DNA of 64,000 nucleotides from Thermococcus sp. M39 (GTDB lineage Archaea > Methanobacteriota_B > Thermococci > Thermococcales > Thermococcaceae), in the NCBI RefSeq assembly GCF_012027325.1, contig NZ_SNUG01000001.1, forward strand, positions 372,001-436,000. The letters are read 5' to 3'. How positions within the stretch are numbered: position 1 is the first letter of the stretch; every line of letters starts with the position of its first letter. The translations under genes were made by a program, and so were the position numbers. Positions 1 through 9,300 of the stretch are shown piece by piece. The notes under the pieces were generated by a model. The model was not told the origin of the DNA and did not search any database. It saw only the letters and a program-made list of their open reading frames with translations.

Positions 1-473
1 CCGGAATCAGGTCGCCTGGCTTAACTTCAGCCCCAGCAATCGGATACGAAGTTAGGGACATCATTGAGAGGGATTTGGGAATCAAGCTTAAGGAAAAGGA
101 GAAGTGGAACCCATATCGCAAAGAAATCACTCACTTCTTCATGCTTCAGCCTAATCAAATCAATGAACTCGTAAAGAAGAACCCAGCTTATGGCAGAATT
201 GTCTGCCGCTGTAACAAAGTTAGCGAGGGGGATGTTTTAGAGGCAATTGAGAGGATGAAGTTCATTGGAGTTAAAACGCCGAGTGTTGATTCAGTTAAGT
301 TCAGAACAAAAGCCACAACAGGAACTTGTCAAGGCTCATTCTGTAAGGTAGTGATAATCAATCTGCTGGCTAGAGAATATGGTATCCCTCCATGGAAAGT
401 TACCCTCAAAGGTAAAGGCAGTGAGATTGGTATTGGGGATGTTAAAGTCCTCCTTAGGGGTGAGGCCCAATGA
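1..473 (+). CDS. C-terminal part of GlpA-like FAD oxidoreductase with BFD-type [2Fe-2S] domain (partial)
   Basis: The reading frame is open from base 3, so the gene begins before the window. The visible part starts with a [14 protein letters not shown] stretch typical of the end of the FAD domain in glycerol-3-phosphate dehydrogenase (GlpA)-like proteins. It ends in a BFD-like [2Fe-2S] domain with cysteines in CRC and, 30-odd residues on, CQGSFC. The stop overlaps the next gene by 4 bp, and together with the two following genes it forms the FAD subunit/FAD subunit/DUF1667 set that Thermococcales annotate as an anaerobic glycerol-3-phosphate dehydrogenase-type complex. The substrate is not shown by the sequence; another hydroxy-acid or amino-acid dehydrogenase is possible. 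Confidence 0.8.
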   Translation, partial: GIRSPGLTSAPAIGYEVRDIIERDLGIKLKEKEKWNPYRKEITHFFMLQPNQINELVKKNPAYGRIVCRCNKVSEGDVLEAIERMKFIGVKTPSVDSVKFRTKATTGTCQGSFCKVVIINLLAREYGIPPWKVTLKGKGSEIGIGDVKVLLRGEAQ

Positions 474-1723
474 ATTCAACTATGCTCCAGTACGATGTTG
501 TCGTTATTGGCGGTGGTCCAGCGGGTTTAGCGGCTGCTGTTAAAGCTAGAGAGTATGGATTAAATGTCCTTCTCCTCGATGAGAACGATTATCTTGGCGG
601 AATTTTGCCGCAGTGCATTCATCCGGGCTTTGGAATTCACTATTTCAGAGAAGAGCTTACTGGACCAGAGTTCTCTCACAGATTCGTGCAGAGGGTTAAG
701 GATCTTAAGATTGACTACTTTGTAAAGGCAAGAGTTCTTGAGATTAAGAACTATTCAGACTTGGAAAAGATTGTGGTGTTCACTTCGCCTGAGGGTGCTT
801 TTGAGGTGTGGACTAAGGCAATTATCTACGCTACTGGAGCAAGGGAACGGCATGCATTTGAGATTGGCATTGTTGGAGATAGAGTGGCTGGGATATATAC
901 GGCAGGAGAAGCTCAAACGCTCATGGACATTTACGGTGTAATGCCGGGAAAAGAGGTTGTGATAGTGGGCTCTGGAGATGTTGGCTTGATAATGGCTCGC
1001 CGCTTTGCACTTGAGGGGGCGAAAGTCAAAGCAGTGATTGAGCTGATGCCCTATCCTGGGGGTTTGGCGAGAAATGTAATGATTCTGAGGGATTTTAACA
1101 TTCCCCTATACTTGAGTCATAAAGTTGTTGAGGTCAGAGGAAAGAAGAGGGTTGAGAAAGTTAAGGTCGTGAAGGTTGATGAAAACCTAAGAGAAATTCC
1201 AGGAACTGAGTTCTGGATCGAATGTGACACCATAATAATTTCAGCCGGTTTGATTCCACAGGTGAAGCTCTTAACGGACATAGGTGTTGAAATAGACCCA
1301 GCCACTGGAGGGCCTGTGGTCAATGACCTACTAGAAACCACAGTTCCAGGGATATTCGTTGCTGGGAATTCTTTGCTGATAAATGACTTGGTGGATTATG
1401 TTGCTGAGCAAGGTGAATTGGCTGCTTATGGAGCAAAGCTGTTCATTGAAAACGGGGGAATTCCAGCTGAGAAGTGGATAAAGCTCGAAAAAGGTAACAA
1501 CATTCGCTTAGCTGTTCCTCACTACTTAAGCGGCAAGAGAGATGTTTACATTTATGTAAGAGTCAAAAAGCCCATGGAAAATGTTGTACTTAACTTTCCA
1601 GAGATTGACAAGAAGATAAGGTTGCCTGTTGTAAGGCCCGCAGAGATGCTCAGAATTAGGCTTAGGAAAGAGGAGATAGCGAAAGCTAAGGACAAGATTA
1701 CAATAGAGGTGATTCAGCAATGA
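470..1723 (+). CDS. FAD/NAD(P)-dependent oxidoreductase subunit of GlpABC-like complex
   Basis: A 417-residue flavoprotein. The N-terminal dinucleotide fold has GGGPAG near residues 14-19 for FAD. A second nucleotide fold, VGSGDVG near residue 169, is for NAD(P). A late GIFVAGNS-type motif closes the FAD site. It belongs to the pyridine nucleotide-disulfide oxidoreductase superfamily but lacks the redox-active CxxxxC of true disulfide reductases. The ATG overlaps the upstream stop (ATGA) and the downstream gene overlaps its own stop, so the three are translationally coupled. It probably passes electrons between FAD, NAD(P) and the Fe-S cluster of the upstream subunit. The actual substrate is unknown. 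Confidence 0.85.
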   Translation: MNSTMLQYDVVVIGGGPAGLAAAVKAREYGLNVLLLDENDYLGGILPQCIHPGFGIHYFREELTGPEFSHRFVQRVKDLKIDYFVKARVLEIKNYSDLEKIVVFTSPEGAFEVWTKAIIYATGARERHAFEIGIVGDRVAGIYTAGEAQTLMDIYGVMPGKEVVIVGSGDVGLIMARRFALEGAKVKAVIELMPYPGGLARNVMILRDFNIPLYLSHKVVEVRGKKRVEKVKVVKVDENLREIPGTEFWIECDTIIISAGLIPQVKLLTDIGVEIDPATGGPVVNDLLETTVPGIFVAGNSLLINDLVDYVAEQGELAAYGAKLFIENGGIPAEKWIKLEKGNNIRLAVPHYLSGKRDVYIYVRVKKPMENVVLNFPEIDKKIRLPVVRPAEMLRIRLRKEEIAKAKDKITIEVIQQ

Positions 1724-2091
1724 CAGTGGAGGTTTACAAGTTTACGTGCATCATCTGCCCGCTTAGCTGTGATATTGAAGTGAAAGTAGAGAACGGAGAG
1801 ATTAAGGAAATCAAAGGCTACACATGTCCAAGAGGAAAAGAATGGGCTATCGAGGAGATTACAAATCCTAAACGTGTTGTCATGAGCGTAATTAAAGTCA
1901 AGAACGGCAATATGCCAACAGTTTCAGTTAAGACAGACAAGCCAATTCCGAAAACAAAGATTCCAGAACTCATGAAGCTTTTAGCAGAGATTGAAGTTGA
2001 AGCACCGATAAAAGTTGGACAGATAATTCTTGAAAATCCTCTAGGCTTGGATACAAAAATAGTTGCAACGAGGGAAGTTGAGAAAGCTTAG
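1720..2091 (+). CDS. DUF1667 cysteine-rich protein, third subunit of the oxidoreductase operon
   Basis: A 123-residue protein whose first 40 residues carry CIICPLSC and, about 26 residues later, CPRG, giving four cysteines that can bind an Fe-S cluster or zinc. The layout resembles the N-terminal Fe-S segment of molybdopterin oxidoreductases and is the DUF1667 family. It overlaps the upstream FAD subunit by 4 bp and closes the operon. Families of this kind travel with GlpA-like flavoproteins, so it is likely an electron-transfer subunit. It meets the next gene tail to tail, the stops overlapping by 4 bp. Confidence 0.8.
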   Translation: MTVEVYKFTCIICPLSCDIEVKVENGEIKEIKGYTCPRGKEWAIEEITNPKRVVMSVIKVKNGNMPTVSVKTDKPIPKTKIPELMKLLAEIEVEAPIKVGQIILENPLGLDTKIVATREVEKA

Positions 2092-2815
2092 TTTTCTTTT
2101 TCCTTTGAAAATATTTCTTTGAATTTCCTATAGATTTCCTCAGAGAGCACTGAAGGCTCCTCTTCTAGAGCAAAACATCTATGGAAGATTTTTATTTCCT
2201 CTTTGTTCCATGAATCTGCGTCACATATGTTTGGGCTTGTTGCCCATGTTCTTCTCTCATAGAGAATCTCTGCTGGTAGTTTGTCTCTAACTCTAATTGT
2301 TAGCGTTCTTTTTGTATGAGTGTACTCACCTTCTGAATCTTTCTCTGCAGTTATAATGCAATAACTATCTTTCCATTCTGCTTTTGTAATGTTCCAAGAG
2401 GAAAGGGCTTGTTTAGCAAATTCGAGAGGATGAGATAGATATTCACCATGTTCACTGGCATTTAAGACTTCCTTTGAAAAATTATCCTTATATGGGCCAT
2501 GATAGTATTTGTAAACATAAATCTTGTCACCATCCTTTATAACATCAACCACTGTCCATGAGTGCCATCCCCATGAGATGGTCTGTCTGTAAAATTCATA
2601 AGCTCCACAATTCAAATATCCATAACAAAATATGGTGTTGTGCCCATTGATCTCCACCAGCTTTCTCCATGTATGATGTATTCGTATTTTGTCACGTTTT
2701 CAATAGAGGCTAGCACTGTTTCAGCGTTACATTCTTCTGGTGCTTTTCTAACCTTGTAAATAAAAGAGAAAGACAAAATTATTAGCAAGAAAATAAGTAT
2801 GAGAAGTCTTTTCAC
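2088..2815 (-). pseudogene. Membrane-anchored surface protein, third member of a tandem family, broken by a -1 frameshift
   Basis: Two overlapping frames make one protein. The first (from ATG at 2815) encodes an N-terminal hydrophobic anchor, then an ETVLASIENVTKYEY segment that matches the two neighbours at the same place. It runs out of frame at RSMG. The other frame continues HNTIFCYGYLNCGAYEF and runs to 2088. Adding one G to the GGG at 2643-2645 (complement) joins them into about 240 residues with no other stop. Unlike its neighbours it has no lipobox cysteine after the anchor. It may be a genuine pseudogene or a sequencing error in a G-run. Function unknown. Confidence 0.65.
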
Positions 2816-3642
2816 CCTTTCGCACCTTTAAGCTCTTTAGCCCATTCTGGAAGCTTATATTCATATGTGAACTTTATGGTGTATTCTCCAGTGGCACTTA
2901 TTGTTTCGTTTGAGTACAGATAGGTAATCTTTGCATTGCTTTTCATAGTGAGCAAGATAGGCTTGCCATTTTTGTCTACTAAGAGGACGCCAGCAATGTT
3001 TTCCTTGACGAACTTTTTCATCACATTGATATAATCCTGAATTTCACTGGCATTTTCGGGGTAGGACTGCATCATGCTTGGCGTTGAGATGTACTGCTTA
3101 GAAAGAACAAAGTGAACTTCATACTTGTCCCCCTGCTTCTTTATTTCAGTGATGTTCGCATCTGAGAGTATGTCTTTTACGTTCAATAACTCATCTCTGC
3201 TCTCAATGAGCTTTTCTAAAACTTCATCCTTCGGTAAATCCGGGTAGTACTGCTCATATGTCCTGTATAAATCGTTGAGAGTAAATACCCATGTACCGTT
3301 CTGTATCTTCCCGTTTTCGTTGGTTTCCATTCTCACATAATTTTTTGAACCATCAAAATACTGGAGCATTTTTGTTTTGTAAAATTTGTCGTTGGTATAA
3401 GTAGCTTTGATCTCTAAAAGTTCAAAGAACTGCTTTTCTTTCCTCTTGATGCCAGAGTATATATAGACTTCTCTCGTTAGTGAAGGGTACTTCATTACCA
3501 TTTTTTTCTCGTATGTGTAGGTATCAATGCTGTTGATTGCTTTCAAAATTGTGTCTGTGGTTGGGGGTTTAGATGTTTGCAGGCACCCTGAAAAGCTCAT
3601 AATTAGAATAACTGAAATAATCAATCCGAGAAGCTTCTTCAT
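2812..3642 (-). CDS. Predicted lipoprotein, tandem paralogue A
   Basis: A 276-residue protein with a bacterial-type lipoprotein signal: MKK, a hydrophobic stretch and the lipobox FSGC at residues 17-20, then a Thr/Pro-rich linker. The mature part opens with TDTILKAINSIDTYTYEKK, shared in pattern with both neighbours, and ends in YKLPEWAKELK, which matches YGLPEWVSEVEKK of the upstream gene. It is probably an extracytoplasmic protein tethered to the membrane by a lipid. The ends of the three genes overlap by 4 bp, so they are one transcript. The fold is reminiscent of LolA/LppX-like beta-sheet lipoproteins, but that is a guess; no function is recognised. Confidence 0.75.
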   Translation of the reverse strand: MKKLLGLIISVILIMSFSGCLQTSKPPTTDTILKAINSIDTYTYEKKMVMKYPSLTREVYIYSGIKRKEKQFFELLEIKATYTNDKFYKTKMLQYFDGSKNYVRMETNENGKIQNGTWVFTLNDLYRTYEQYYPDLPKDEVLEKLIESRDELLNVKDILSDANITEIKKQGDKYEVHFVLSKQYISTPSMMQSYPENASEIQDYINVMKKFVKENIAGVLLVDKNGKPILLTMKSNAKITYLYSNETISATGEYTIKFTYEYKLPEWAKELKGAKG

Positions 3643-4421
3643 TTTTTCTCGACCTCACTAACCCATTCTGGGAGCCCATATTTATAGCTGACGGTTACGT
3701 TGTATTCAATGAACTCCTTGACTGTAAAATTCCTAACGGGATAAACTTCGATGATGTGCTTTTTCACTTCAAGCTTCACCGGCAAGGATTTGCTATCAAC
3801 CCATACAATGCCCATTATGTTCTCTGTAACATTCCTTCTTAGCATATTTATGTAATCCTGTATTACTTCAGAGTTTTCTACATTTGTCTCCAGAAAAGTT
3901 GGAGCTTTCTCATAATGATTGACAAGTTCGAACGTAATTTTATAGAGAGTGCCATCCTTTTCGATTGATATGATAGTTGCGTTTTCAAGCATCTCCTTCA
4001 GCTTAGCCAGCACATCTCTAGTTTTTATTGTCATTTTAATGAACTCTTCTTTGCTCATGTTCTTGTAGAGCTCATCAATTGACACTTCCCCTATCTTGTT
4101 GAGTTCTGGGTCTTCCACTTTGAAATAAACATATGAACCATCAAAATACTGCCACAGCTTAAAGGTGTGATTTTCATTTGTCATTTGGGTGAACTCAAAA
4201 AAGTGAAGAGTTTTCCTATCTATTCCAACAACGCCGTGGATATTGTAAGTTCTGTTTTGAATGGTTCTTCTCTCGCTAAATTCATAGGTGTAAGCATTGA
4301 CGCTATCAAGTGCACTTAGAATTGAACTCTTTGTTGGCTGTTGAGCTTGTTGGATGCAACCAGAAGCAATGGTAAATTCTAACAAGCTCACTAATAGAAG
4401 AACAGCAAGTTCTTTCTTCAT
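3639..4421 (-). CDS. Predicted lipoprotein, tandem paralogue B
   Basis: A 260-residue protein. I place the start at ATG 4421, preceded by GGTGAGGAA, rather than at the longer frame beginning at 4490. From there it reads MKKELAVLLL with a lipobox ASGC, a proper lipoprotein signal. The mature domain begins SSILSALDSVNAYTYEFSE and is homologous to the next gene along its length, including the paired VLAKLKEMLENA / LLNVKDILSDAN region and the LPEW ending. It is the first gene of the three-member tandem array. Function unknown; a membrane-attached extracellular protein is the safe reading. Confidence 0.75.
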   Translation of the reverse strand: MKKELAVLLLVSLLEFTIASGCIQQAQQPTKSSILSALDSVNAYTYEFSERRTIQNRTYNIHGVVGIDRKTLHFFEFTQMTNENHTFKLWQYFDGSYVYFKVEDPELNKIGEVSIDELYKNMSKEEFIKMTIKTRDVLAKLKEMLENATIISIEKDGTLYKITFELVNHYEKAPTFLETNVENSEVIQDYINMLRRNVTENIMGIVWVDSKSLPVKLEVKKHIIEVYPVRNFTVKEFIEYNVTVSYKYGLPEWVSEVEKK

Positions 4422-4486
4422 TTCCTCACCAAAGTATATTAAACTATTGAGTTTGATAAAGCCTTCGCTGGATAAAAGTAAAAATG

Positions 4487-4702
4487 TCAAAGAGCCTCAA
4501 ACTTTTGCAGAAATATTTTGAGATCAGTCTTAAAAGGCTCCTGAGCTTTGGAAATTTCCTCTTCCAAGAGCTTTCTGAATTCTTTTTCATCATCAGCTTT
4601 TTCTCTTAGCTCATTGATTGTCTCTTTTAATTTGTCAAAGTATTCTACGTAGGGTCTTGCTTCAAACAGTGCCTTTTCAATTTTCTTTTCAAGTTCAACC
4701 AT
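4487..4702 (-). CDS. Small coiled-coil protein
   Basis: A 71-residue, highly charged, helix-forming protein (MVELEKKIEKALFEARPYVE...). Leucine and isoleucine recur at heptad spacing through the middle and no transmembrane segment is present. The ATG overlaps the stop of the upstream PrsW-like protease gene by 8 bp, so the two are probably co-transcribed and may work together. No family recognised. Confidence 0.7.
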   Translation of the reverse strand: MVELEKKIEKALFEARPYVEYFDKLKETINELREKADDEKEFRKLLEEEISKAQEPFKTDLKIFLQKFEAL

Positions 4703-5411
4703 ATCTCCTTCCTCCTACAAACCAGTACCACCACTGTTTCTCTAAGTCCTCCTTCTGCCCAAGCATTATAAAGTATCTAATTAACGCCAAATTTAGGAAG
4801 AGCAGCATTATGACGAGTATATAATACGCTGGAACAGCTATTGCAAGGAATGCATAATAATCCCAGATGAAATGTAAGAAAATCGCCAGTGCAAAATAGT
4901 TGGTTACACTGTGGATTTTGCCTTCTGCTTTAAGTCCATACCCTACACCAACTATAGCACTCCACGTCGCGTGGGCTATTGGTGTTAAGAATGCCCTTGT
5001 TATAGTCGTTCCGACTCCATATCCAAGGCCGTATAGCAAATTCTCGGTGGCTGCAAAGCCTAATCCAGCAGCAACGCCGTAAACAACGCCGTCCATTATT
5101 CCATCCATCTGGCCTGCTTTGTAGGGCCATCTAATTGCTAGAGCTTTTGCTGGCTCTTCTACAATGCCAGCGGTTAAAGCTAGATAGAATGCTGTCGCTG
5201 GGAAGATAGTGTAACCAAAGTTTGCTCTTCCTGGAGTTAAAATGCTCTCAATTATGAAAGCGACTATAACCGAGAGAGTACCTCCGAGTATAAATGTTCC
5301 TATTACATATCTCTTTGGCTCTGGTTCGAACTTATCCTCATGATAAAAGTACCATAATAATGCCAATGCCGGTGCATAGGCGAAAAAGACTATCGTACTC
5401 AGCACATCCAT
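4695..5411 (-). CDS. PrsW-family intramembrane metalloprotease
   Basis: A 238-residue polytopic membrane protein of the PrsW/CPBP-like superfamily. The diagnostic motifs are present in order within membrane helices: EEPAK (Glu85-Glu86), GFAATENLLY (Glu123), AHATWS (His147) and FLHFIWD (His180). Bacterial PrsW cleaves the anti-sigma factor RsiW; archaea have no sigma factors, so the substrate here must differ. A GGTGATAAC ribosome site precedes the ATG. The next gene, a small coiled-coil protein, overlaps it. Family assignment is strong; function in this organism is unknown. Confidence 0.85.
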   Translation of the reverse strand: MDVLSTIVFFAYAPALALLWYFYHEDKFEPEPKRYVIGTFILGGTLSVIVAFIIESILTPGRANFGYTIFPATAFYLALTAGIVEEPAKALAIRWPYKAGQMDGIMDGVVYGVAAGLGFAATENLLYGLGYGVGTTITRAFLTPIAHATWSAIVGVGYGLKAEGKIHSVTNYFALAIFLHFIWDYYAFLAIAVPAYYILVIMLLFLNLALIRYFIMLGQKEDLEKQWWYWFVGGRRYG

Positions 5412-5444
5412 GTTATCACCAAATTGAATTCTGATTTTGGGCTC

Positions 5445-6125
5445 TTAAATTTTCCTAAGGACTTCTCTCAACTGCTTCACAGTACTGAAGTTTAGGAGTT
5501 CATCTTCAATTGGCACAACAACTTCTGCATCTTCAATGTTGAATTTCAGAAGGAATGGGGAAACAATTTCCCTTAGAATGTCATTTCCATAAGCCCAAGG
5601 CGTAAAAGCTGGCAGAACAATAAGCTCATCACTCAGCAGAAAGATCGGAACTTTAATCAACGCTCCAACTTCATCCCTAATCCTAATTGCGGGATGTTCA
5701 TGTCCTATTATGAACTTGTTTCCCTCAACAAGCTTATGTCCATGAACTATTTTCCAGCCGCTGATTTCAAGCTTATCAACAACCTCAATCCCAAGCTCTT
5801 TAACCCATGATATCCCAACGTCATGATTGCCTCTAATGACAACAATCTCCTTTACTAATGGAGAAATTTCCTCAAAAAATGCCTTTAACTCGAGCTTCTC
5901 CCTTTTAAACGGGACAAAGGAATGCTTCAAATCGCCGTTTATAATCAATCTTTTTGGTTTCTCTTTTTGAAGCATGGCTCTTAATGAGCTTATCATTTCA
6001 TGAAATGCTTTTGGCAGGTATGCTCCCTCTCTAGCTAAGCTTTCCTCATATCCCAAGTGCAAATCTGCGATAATGAGGTTGTTCCCTATTTTCAATGCCT
6101 TATTTGGGAGAGGCTGGGGTCTCAT
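5445..6125 (-). CDS. Calcineurin-like metallophosphoesterase (archaeal SbcD-related family)
   Basis: A 226-residue single-domain phosphoesterase. It has the full metal-binding series DLHLG (Asp, His), INGDLKH (Asp), RGNHD (Asn-His) and the late HGH and GHEHP motifs. This matches the small archaeal phosphoesterases related to SbcD/Mre11 that stand alone rather than beside rad50. The annotated start is ATG 6125; a TTG three codons upstream is possible but no clear ribosome site marks either. It stands alone on its strand. Substrate unknown; a nuclease or nucleotide phosphodiesterase is likely. Confidence 0.8.
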   Translation of the reverse strand: MRPQPLPNKALKIGNNLIIADLHLGYEESLAREGAYLPKAFHEMISSLRAMLQKEKPKRLIINGDLKHSFVPFKREKLELKAFFEEISPLVKEIVVIRGNHDVGISWVKELGIEVVDKLEISGWKIVHGHKLVEGNKFIIGHEHPAIRIRDEVGALIKVPIFLLSDELIVLPAFTPWAYGNDILREIVSPFLLKFNIEDAEVVVPIEDELLNFSTVKQLREVLRKI

Positions 6126-6225
6126 GATAAACAATAGATTGCTTCGATTTTTAAACCTATTGAATTTTGTTAGGTAAGCAAAATATTTTTAAGTTCGAAC
6201 TCTGAATTAATATCAGGTGGGAGAT

Positions 6226-6504
6226 TTGGCATACATCGGATTTGCAAGGACAAATTTTAGTCCTTATGAAACGTATGAGAGAATTCTTGAAGAACTTAGA
6301 AAAAGGGGATTTAACATTGCGTTTTCCAAGCATCATTGGATGGGGGATGCTCCGTTTGGTTTGATAATTGCAGATAGTGATAAAGGAAAAATAGCAGTTA
6401 GATGGTCGCTGGGAAAGGTGTTTGAGCTTAAGCTGGAAGAAGTAAGCGACGAAGATTGGGATGAATTCATTGATGACACTCTTGAGTATTTAAGCGGAGA
6501 TTGA
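6226..6504 (+). CDS. Conserved-looking small hypothetical protein, TTG start
   Basis: About 92 residues (LAYIGFARTNFSPYETYERI...). I prefer the TTG at 6226 over the GTG at 6217 because GGTG at 6216-6219 then sits exactly six bases before the start, the arrangement used by most genes here; the GTG would lie inside its own ribosome site. The protein has Trp-rich and acidic C-terminal segments, no membrane segment and no recognised motif. A TATA-like AAATATTTTTAAG lies about 30 bases upstream. Function unknown. Confidence 0.65.
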   Translation: MAYIGFARTNFSPYETYERILEELRKRGFNIAFSKHHWMGDAPFGLIIADSDKGKIAVRWSLGKVFELKLEEVSDEDWDEFIDDTLEYLSGD

Positions 6505-6582
6505 ATTAAACTTATTGTTAAAGACGTTTGGTTTAGAAAATTCTTAAATCATTACTTTTTCTTTGCCAATTTGGTGGTTCTA

Positions 6583-7119
6583 ATGAAGCCGATATATCCT
6601 GAAGAACTCAAATACGGGCAAAAACCGAAGATGGTTGTAGTTTCATGTAGCGACTCAAGGATTCCTGGTGGAATAATCTTTTCAGATTGGAAATTTGTTC
6701 CCGGCCAATACTTTGAAATAAGAAACGCTGGAAACTGCTATCTCCTTTCAAAAGAGTCATTCTTCTATGCAGTGGCTCACTTAAAAGTTGAGGAAGTTGC
6801 AATCGTTGGACACAACAACTGTGGAATGATGAAAGCTTTGATAAAAGGTAAAGACGATGTTCCAGAAATTCAGAAGGCGATAGATCTCATAATAGGGAAA
6901 GTTTTTGGAGGAGATCTCCCAACAGATGATGTTGATGAGTTGGCGAAAGAAAACGTGCACAGGCAAATAGAGCTCTTGCTAGAGGAGCCTTTAGTCAAGG
7001 AAAGATATGAAAGCGGAGAATTAAAGCTCAAAGGCTACTACTACGACTTCAGCAAAGGTGTCCCAGAGCTTTATTTGATAAATGAAAACGGCAAGAAACT
7101 TAACGAGAAAGTTTTCTAG
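6583..7119 (+). CDS. Beta-class carbonic anhydrase
   Basis: A 178-residue protein that should interconvert CO2 and bicarbonate in the cytoplasm. All beta-class zinc-site residues are present: the CSDSR motif (Cys22, with the Asp24-Arg26 dyad) and HNNC (His77 and Cys80). Length is short but normal for prokaryotic type II/cab-like enzymes. The start at ATG 6583 has GGTG six bases upstream; an in-frame TTG at 6571 is less likely. It meets a HAD hydrolase gene tail to tail with a 4-bp overlap. Bicarbonate supply could serve the biotin carboxyltransferase encoded near 55 kb, but that is only inference. Confidence 0.88.
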   Translation: MKPIYPEELKYGQKPKMVVVSCSDSRIPGGIIFSDWKFVPGQYFEIRNAGNCYLLSKESFFYAVAHLKVEEVAIVGHNNCGMMKALIKGKDDVPEIQKAIDLIIGKVFGGDLPTDDVDELAKENVHRQIELLLEEPLVKERYESGELKLKGYYYDFSKGVPELYLINENGKKLNEKVF

Positions 7120-7787
7120 ATTTTTCTCTCTTGTTTAATCCGTTCAATTACATCGAATAAGCTCCACAAGTCCCTAATCACATGAAGGTGAGGAATCTGA
7201 GCTAAAATCTCCTCCCTCATGTATTTTGCAGTCATTGGGAAATAGTACCACACATATTCCGTATTCTCGTCTCCTACCCCAATAAAGCGCCAAGGCTTAT
7301 CATCAACCCAAATGAAGATCTCATCGCCATATTTTTCTCTCACAAGCCAAAAAGCTTCACAAAGACTTAACTCTCTCCCAAAGACTATCACATCATCAAA
7401 CAGCTCATAGAAACCGCTGACTCTTAGACGGTGTTCCTTCATGCCATCTATAAAGTCCTCAGCTGAGAAAGAGATTACGATGTGCCCTTCCTCTTTAAGC
7501 TTCTTTAAGAGCTCTTTTGCATTGTCAAGTTCTCTTGTGAGCTTTGCCCTTTCCTCAAACCAGGTTCTGAAGAATTTGGCTTTGAATATAAACGGTTGTT
7601 TTACTTTTCCGCTGTACTTTCCAAAGCGAGGCCTTTCAAGATGTTCCTCAATTCTCGTCAGGACTTTAGCCCAGAACCCTTTAAATGGAAGCCATCGAAA
7701 GTGCTTTTCTAAAGCTCTTTTAAATGCTTCCTCAATTACTGAATAGCTGTCAACTAATGTGCCATCAAAGTCAAATGCGATTATCAT
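7116..7787 (-). CDS. HAD-superfamily hydrolase
   Basis: A 223-residue protein with HAD motif I DFDGTLVDS at its N-terminus, a motif II-like FSAED and a motif IV-like VDDKPWRF. It should be a phosphatase with a cap domain between residues 15 and 95. Motif II Ser is present but the usual motif III Lys cannot be placed with certainty. The start at ATG 7787 follows GGTGAAAGAA; the GTG nine bases upstream is part of the ribosome site. Substrate not predictable. Confidence 0.8.
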   Translation of the reverse strand: MIIAFDFDGTLVDSYSVIEEAFKRALEKHFRWLPFKGFWAKVLTRIEEHLERPRFGKYSGKVKQPFIFKAKFFRTWFEERAKLTRELDNAKELLKKLKEEGHIVISFSAEDFIDGMKEHRLRVSGFYELFDDVIVFGRELSLCEAFWLVREKYGDEIFIWVDDKPWRFIGVGDENTEYVWYYFPMTAKYMREEILAQIPHLHVIRDLWSLFDVIERIKQERKI

Positions 7788-7934
7788 TTCTTTCACCTGC
7801 CCTAAGGTGTCATAGCGTTATCAATTAGTTATCCAATTAAAAGTTTACCTTGTAAATCAAGTGTTATGCTCTATCACAAAGCATATATTCTATTGACGAC
7901 AAATATTCAGATGACCATCTAAAAGGTGATGCTT

Positions 7935-9290
7935 ATGGGGAAGCAGTATCTACCCAATTTGGCACATAAAGATGAAATGCTCAAGGAGATTGGATTTGAT
8001 AGTATTGATGAACTCTTTTCTGATGTTCCAAAGGAAGTAATGCATGAGTTCAATCTTCCAGAGGGAAAAAGCGAATACGAAGTTTTCCTTGAGATGAACC
8101 AAATTCTTGACAAAAACAAAACCGTCTTAGAGATGCCATCATTTTTAGGGGCTGGGACATACTTCCACTACGTTCCAGCGCATGTCAAGTACCTCATAGA
8201 GAGGAGCGAATTTTTAACAGCTTATACACCGTATCAGGCAGAGATCAGCCAAGGAATGCTCCAAGCACTCTTTGAGTACCAAAGCTTGATAGCAGAGCTT
8301 GTAGGTTTGGAGATTGTAAATGCCTCGATGTACGACTGGGGAACTGCTTTAGGTGAAGCAGCTTTAATGGCGGCAAGAGTTACCAAAAAGAATAAGTTCG
8401 TGGTTCCAAAGCACATAAGCCCAGAGAAGAAGAGAGTCCTTGAGACGTATGTCGCTGGGGCTGGAATGGAGATAGTTTATGTCGACTGGAATGAGAAAGG
8501 ACAGATTGACTTGGAGAAGCTCAAAGAAAGTGTTGAAAACTCTGCAGGGGTTTATATTGAGATGCCCAACTTCTTCGGATTGATTGAAGAGAATATCGTC
8601 GAGGTTGGCGAAATTGCTCACGATAGCAAAGCTTTATTTGTTGTTGGAGTAGACCCAACAATTCTTGGAATAGTTGAAGCTCCCGGCGAATTGGGTGCGG
8701 ATGTTGTAATCGGTGAGGCAGCTTTCTTTGGAAACCCAATGAATTTCGGCGGCCCAAGGGCTGGAATTTTTGCGACGAGGAATGATAAGAAGCTTATCAG
8801 ACAGATGCCCGGAAGGGTAATCGGCATGACAAAGGATGCAGATGGAAAGAGGGCTTTTGTAATGACACTTCAGACTAGAGAGCAGCACATCAGAAGAGCA
8901 AAGGCGACATCAAACATATGTTCAAACGAAGCTCTTGTGGCGGTTGCAGCAGCAATACACCTTGCCTCTCTTGGACCCCAAGGCTTGAGAAAGCTCGGAG
9001 AAGTAATTCTGAAGAACACTGCATACTTCAAGAAGCGCATTAAAGAAGTTGCTGAGCTGCCTTTTGACGGAATAAACTTCAAAGATGTTCTTGTGCAGTT
9101 TGATGTGCCTTATGATGTAATTCATGAGTGTTTGCTTGAGAGGAACATTCACGGAGGCTTTTACTTAAAGCCTCACTTCCCAGAGCTTGGTGAGAGTGCG
9201 TTGTTTGCAGTGACGGAGACGACAAGAAAAGAATGGATTGAGAGCCTTATAGTTGCGTTGAAGGAAATAATAGCTGAGGCTGGACTGTGA
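7935..9290 (+). CDS. gcvPA: Glycine dehydrogenase (decarboxylating) subunit 1
   Basis: A 451-residue protein, the N-terminal half of the P-protein, which with subunit 2 decarboxylates glycine and passes the aminomethyl group to the lipoyl H-protein. It has the usual [16 protein letters not shown]-like opening (here [13 protein letters not shown]) and the SICSNEAL-like [12 protein letters not shown] block near the end. The start is ATG 7935 with GGTG six bases before; GTG 7926 lies in the ribosome site. A TATA-like GCATATATTC is near 7880. Subunit 2 follows ten bases after the stop. gcvT and gcvH are not in the window, so the other components must be elsewhere. Confidence 0.93.
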   Translation: MGKQYLPNLAHKDEMLKEIGFDSIDELFSDVPKEVMHEFNLPEGKSEYEVFLEMNQILDKNKTVLEMPSFLGAGTYFHYVPAHVKYLIERSEFLTAYTPYQAEISQGMLQALFEYQSLIAELVGLEIVNASMYDWGTALGEAALMAARVTKKNKFVVPKHISPEKKRVLETYVAGAGMEIVYVDWNEKGQIDLEKLKESVENSAGVYIEMPNFFGLIEENIVEVGEIAHDSKALFVVGVDPTILGIVEAPGELGADVVIGEAAFFGNPMNFGGPRAGIFATRNDKKLIRQMPGRVIGMTKDADGKRAFVMTLQTREQHIRRAKATSNICSNEALVAVAAAIHLASLGPQGLRKLGEVILKNTAYFKKRIKEVAELPFDGINFKDVLVQFDVPYDVIHECLLERNIHGGFYLKPHFPELGESALFAVTETTRKEWIESLIVALKEIIAEAGL

Positions 9291-9300
9291 GGTGGTGATG

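Noticed and set aside
7797-7934. Possible glycine riboswitch before gcvPA
   Set aside because: The 130-base gap is AT-rich without the conserved glycine aptamer core, and only a TATA-like box and ribosome site are visible.
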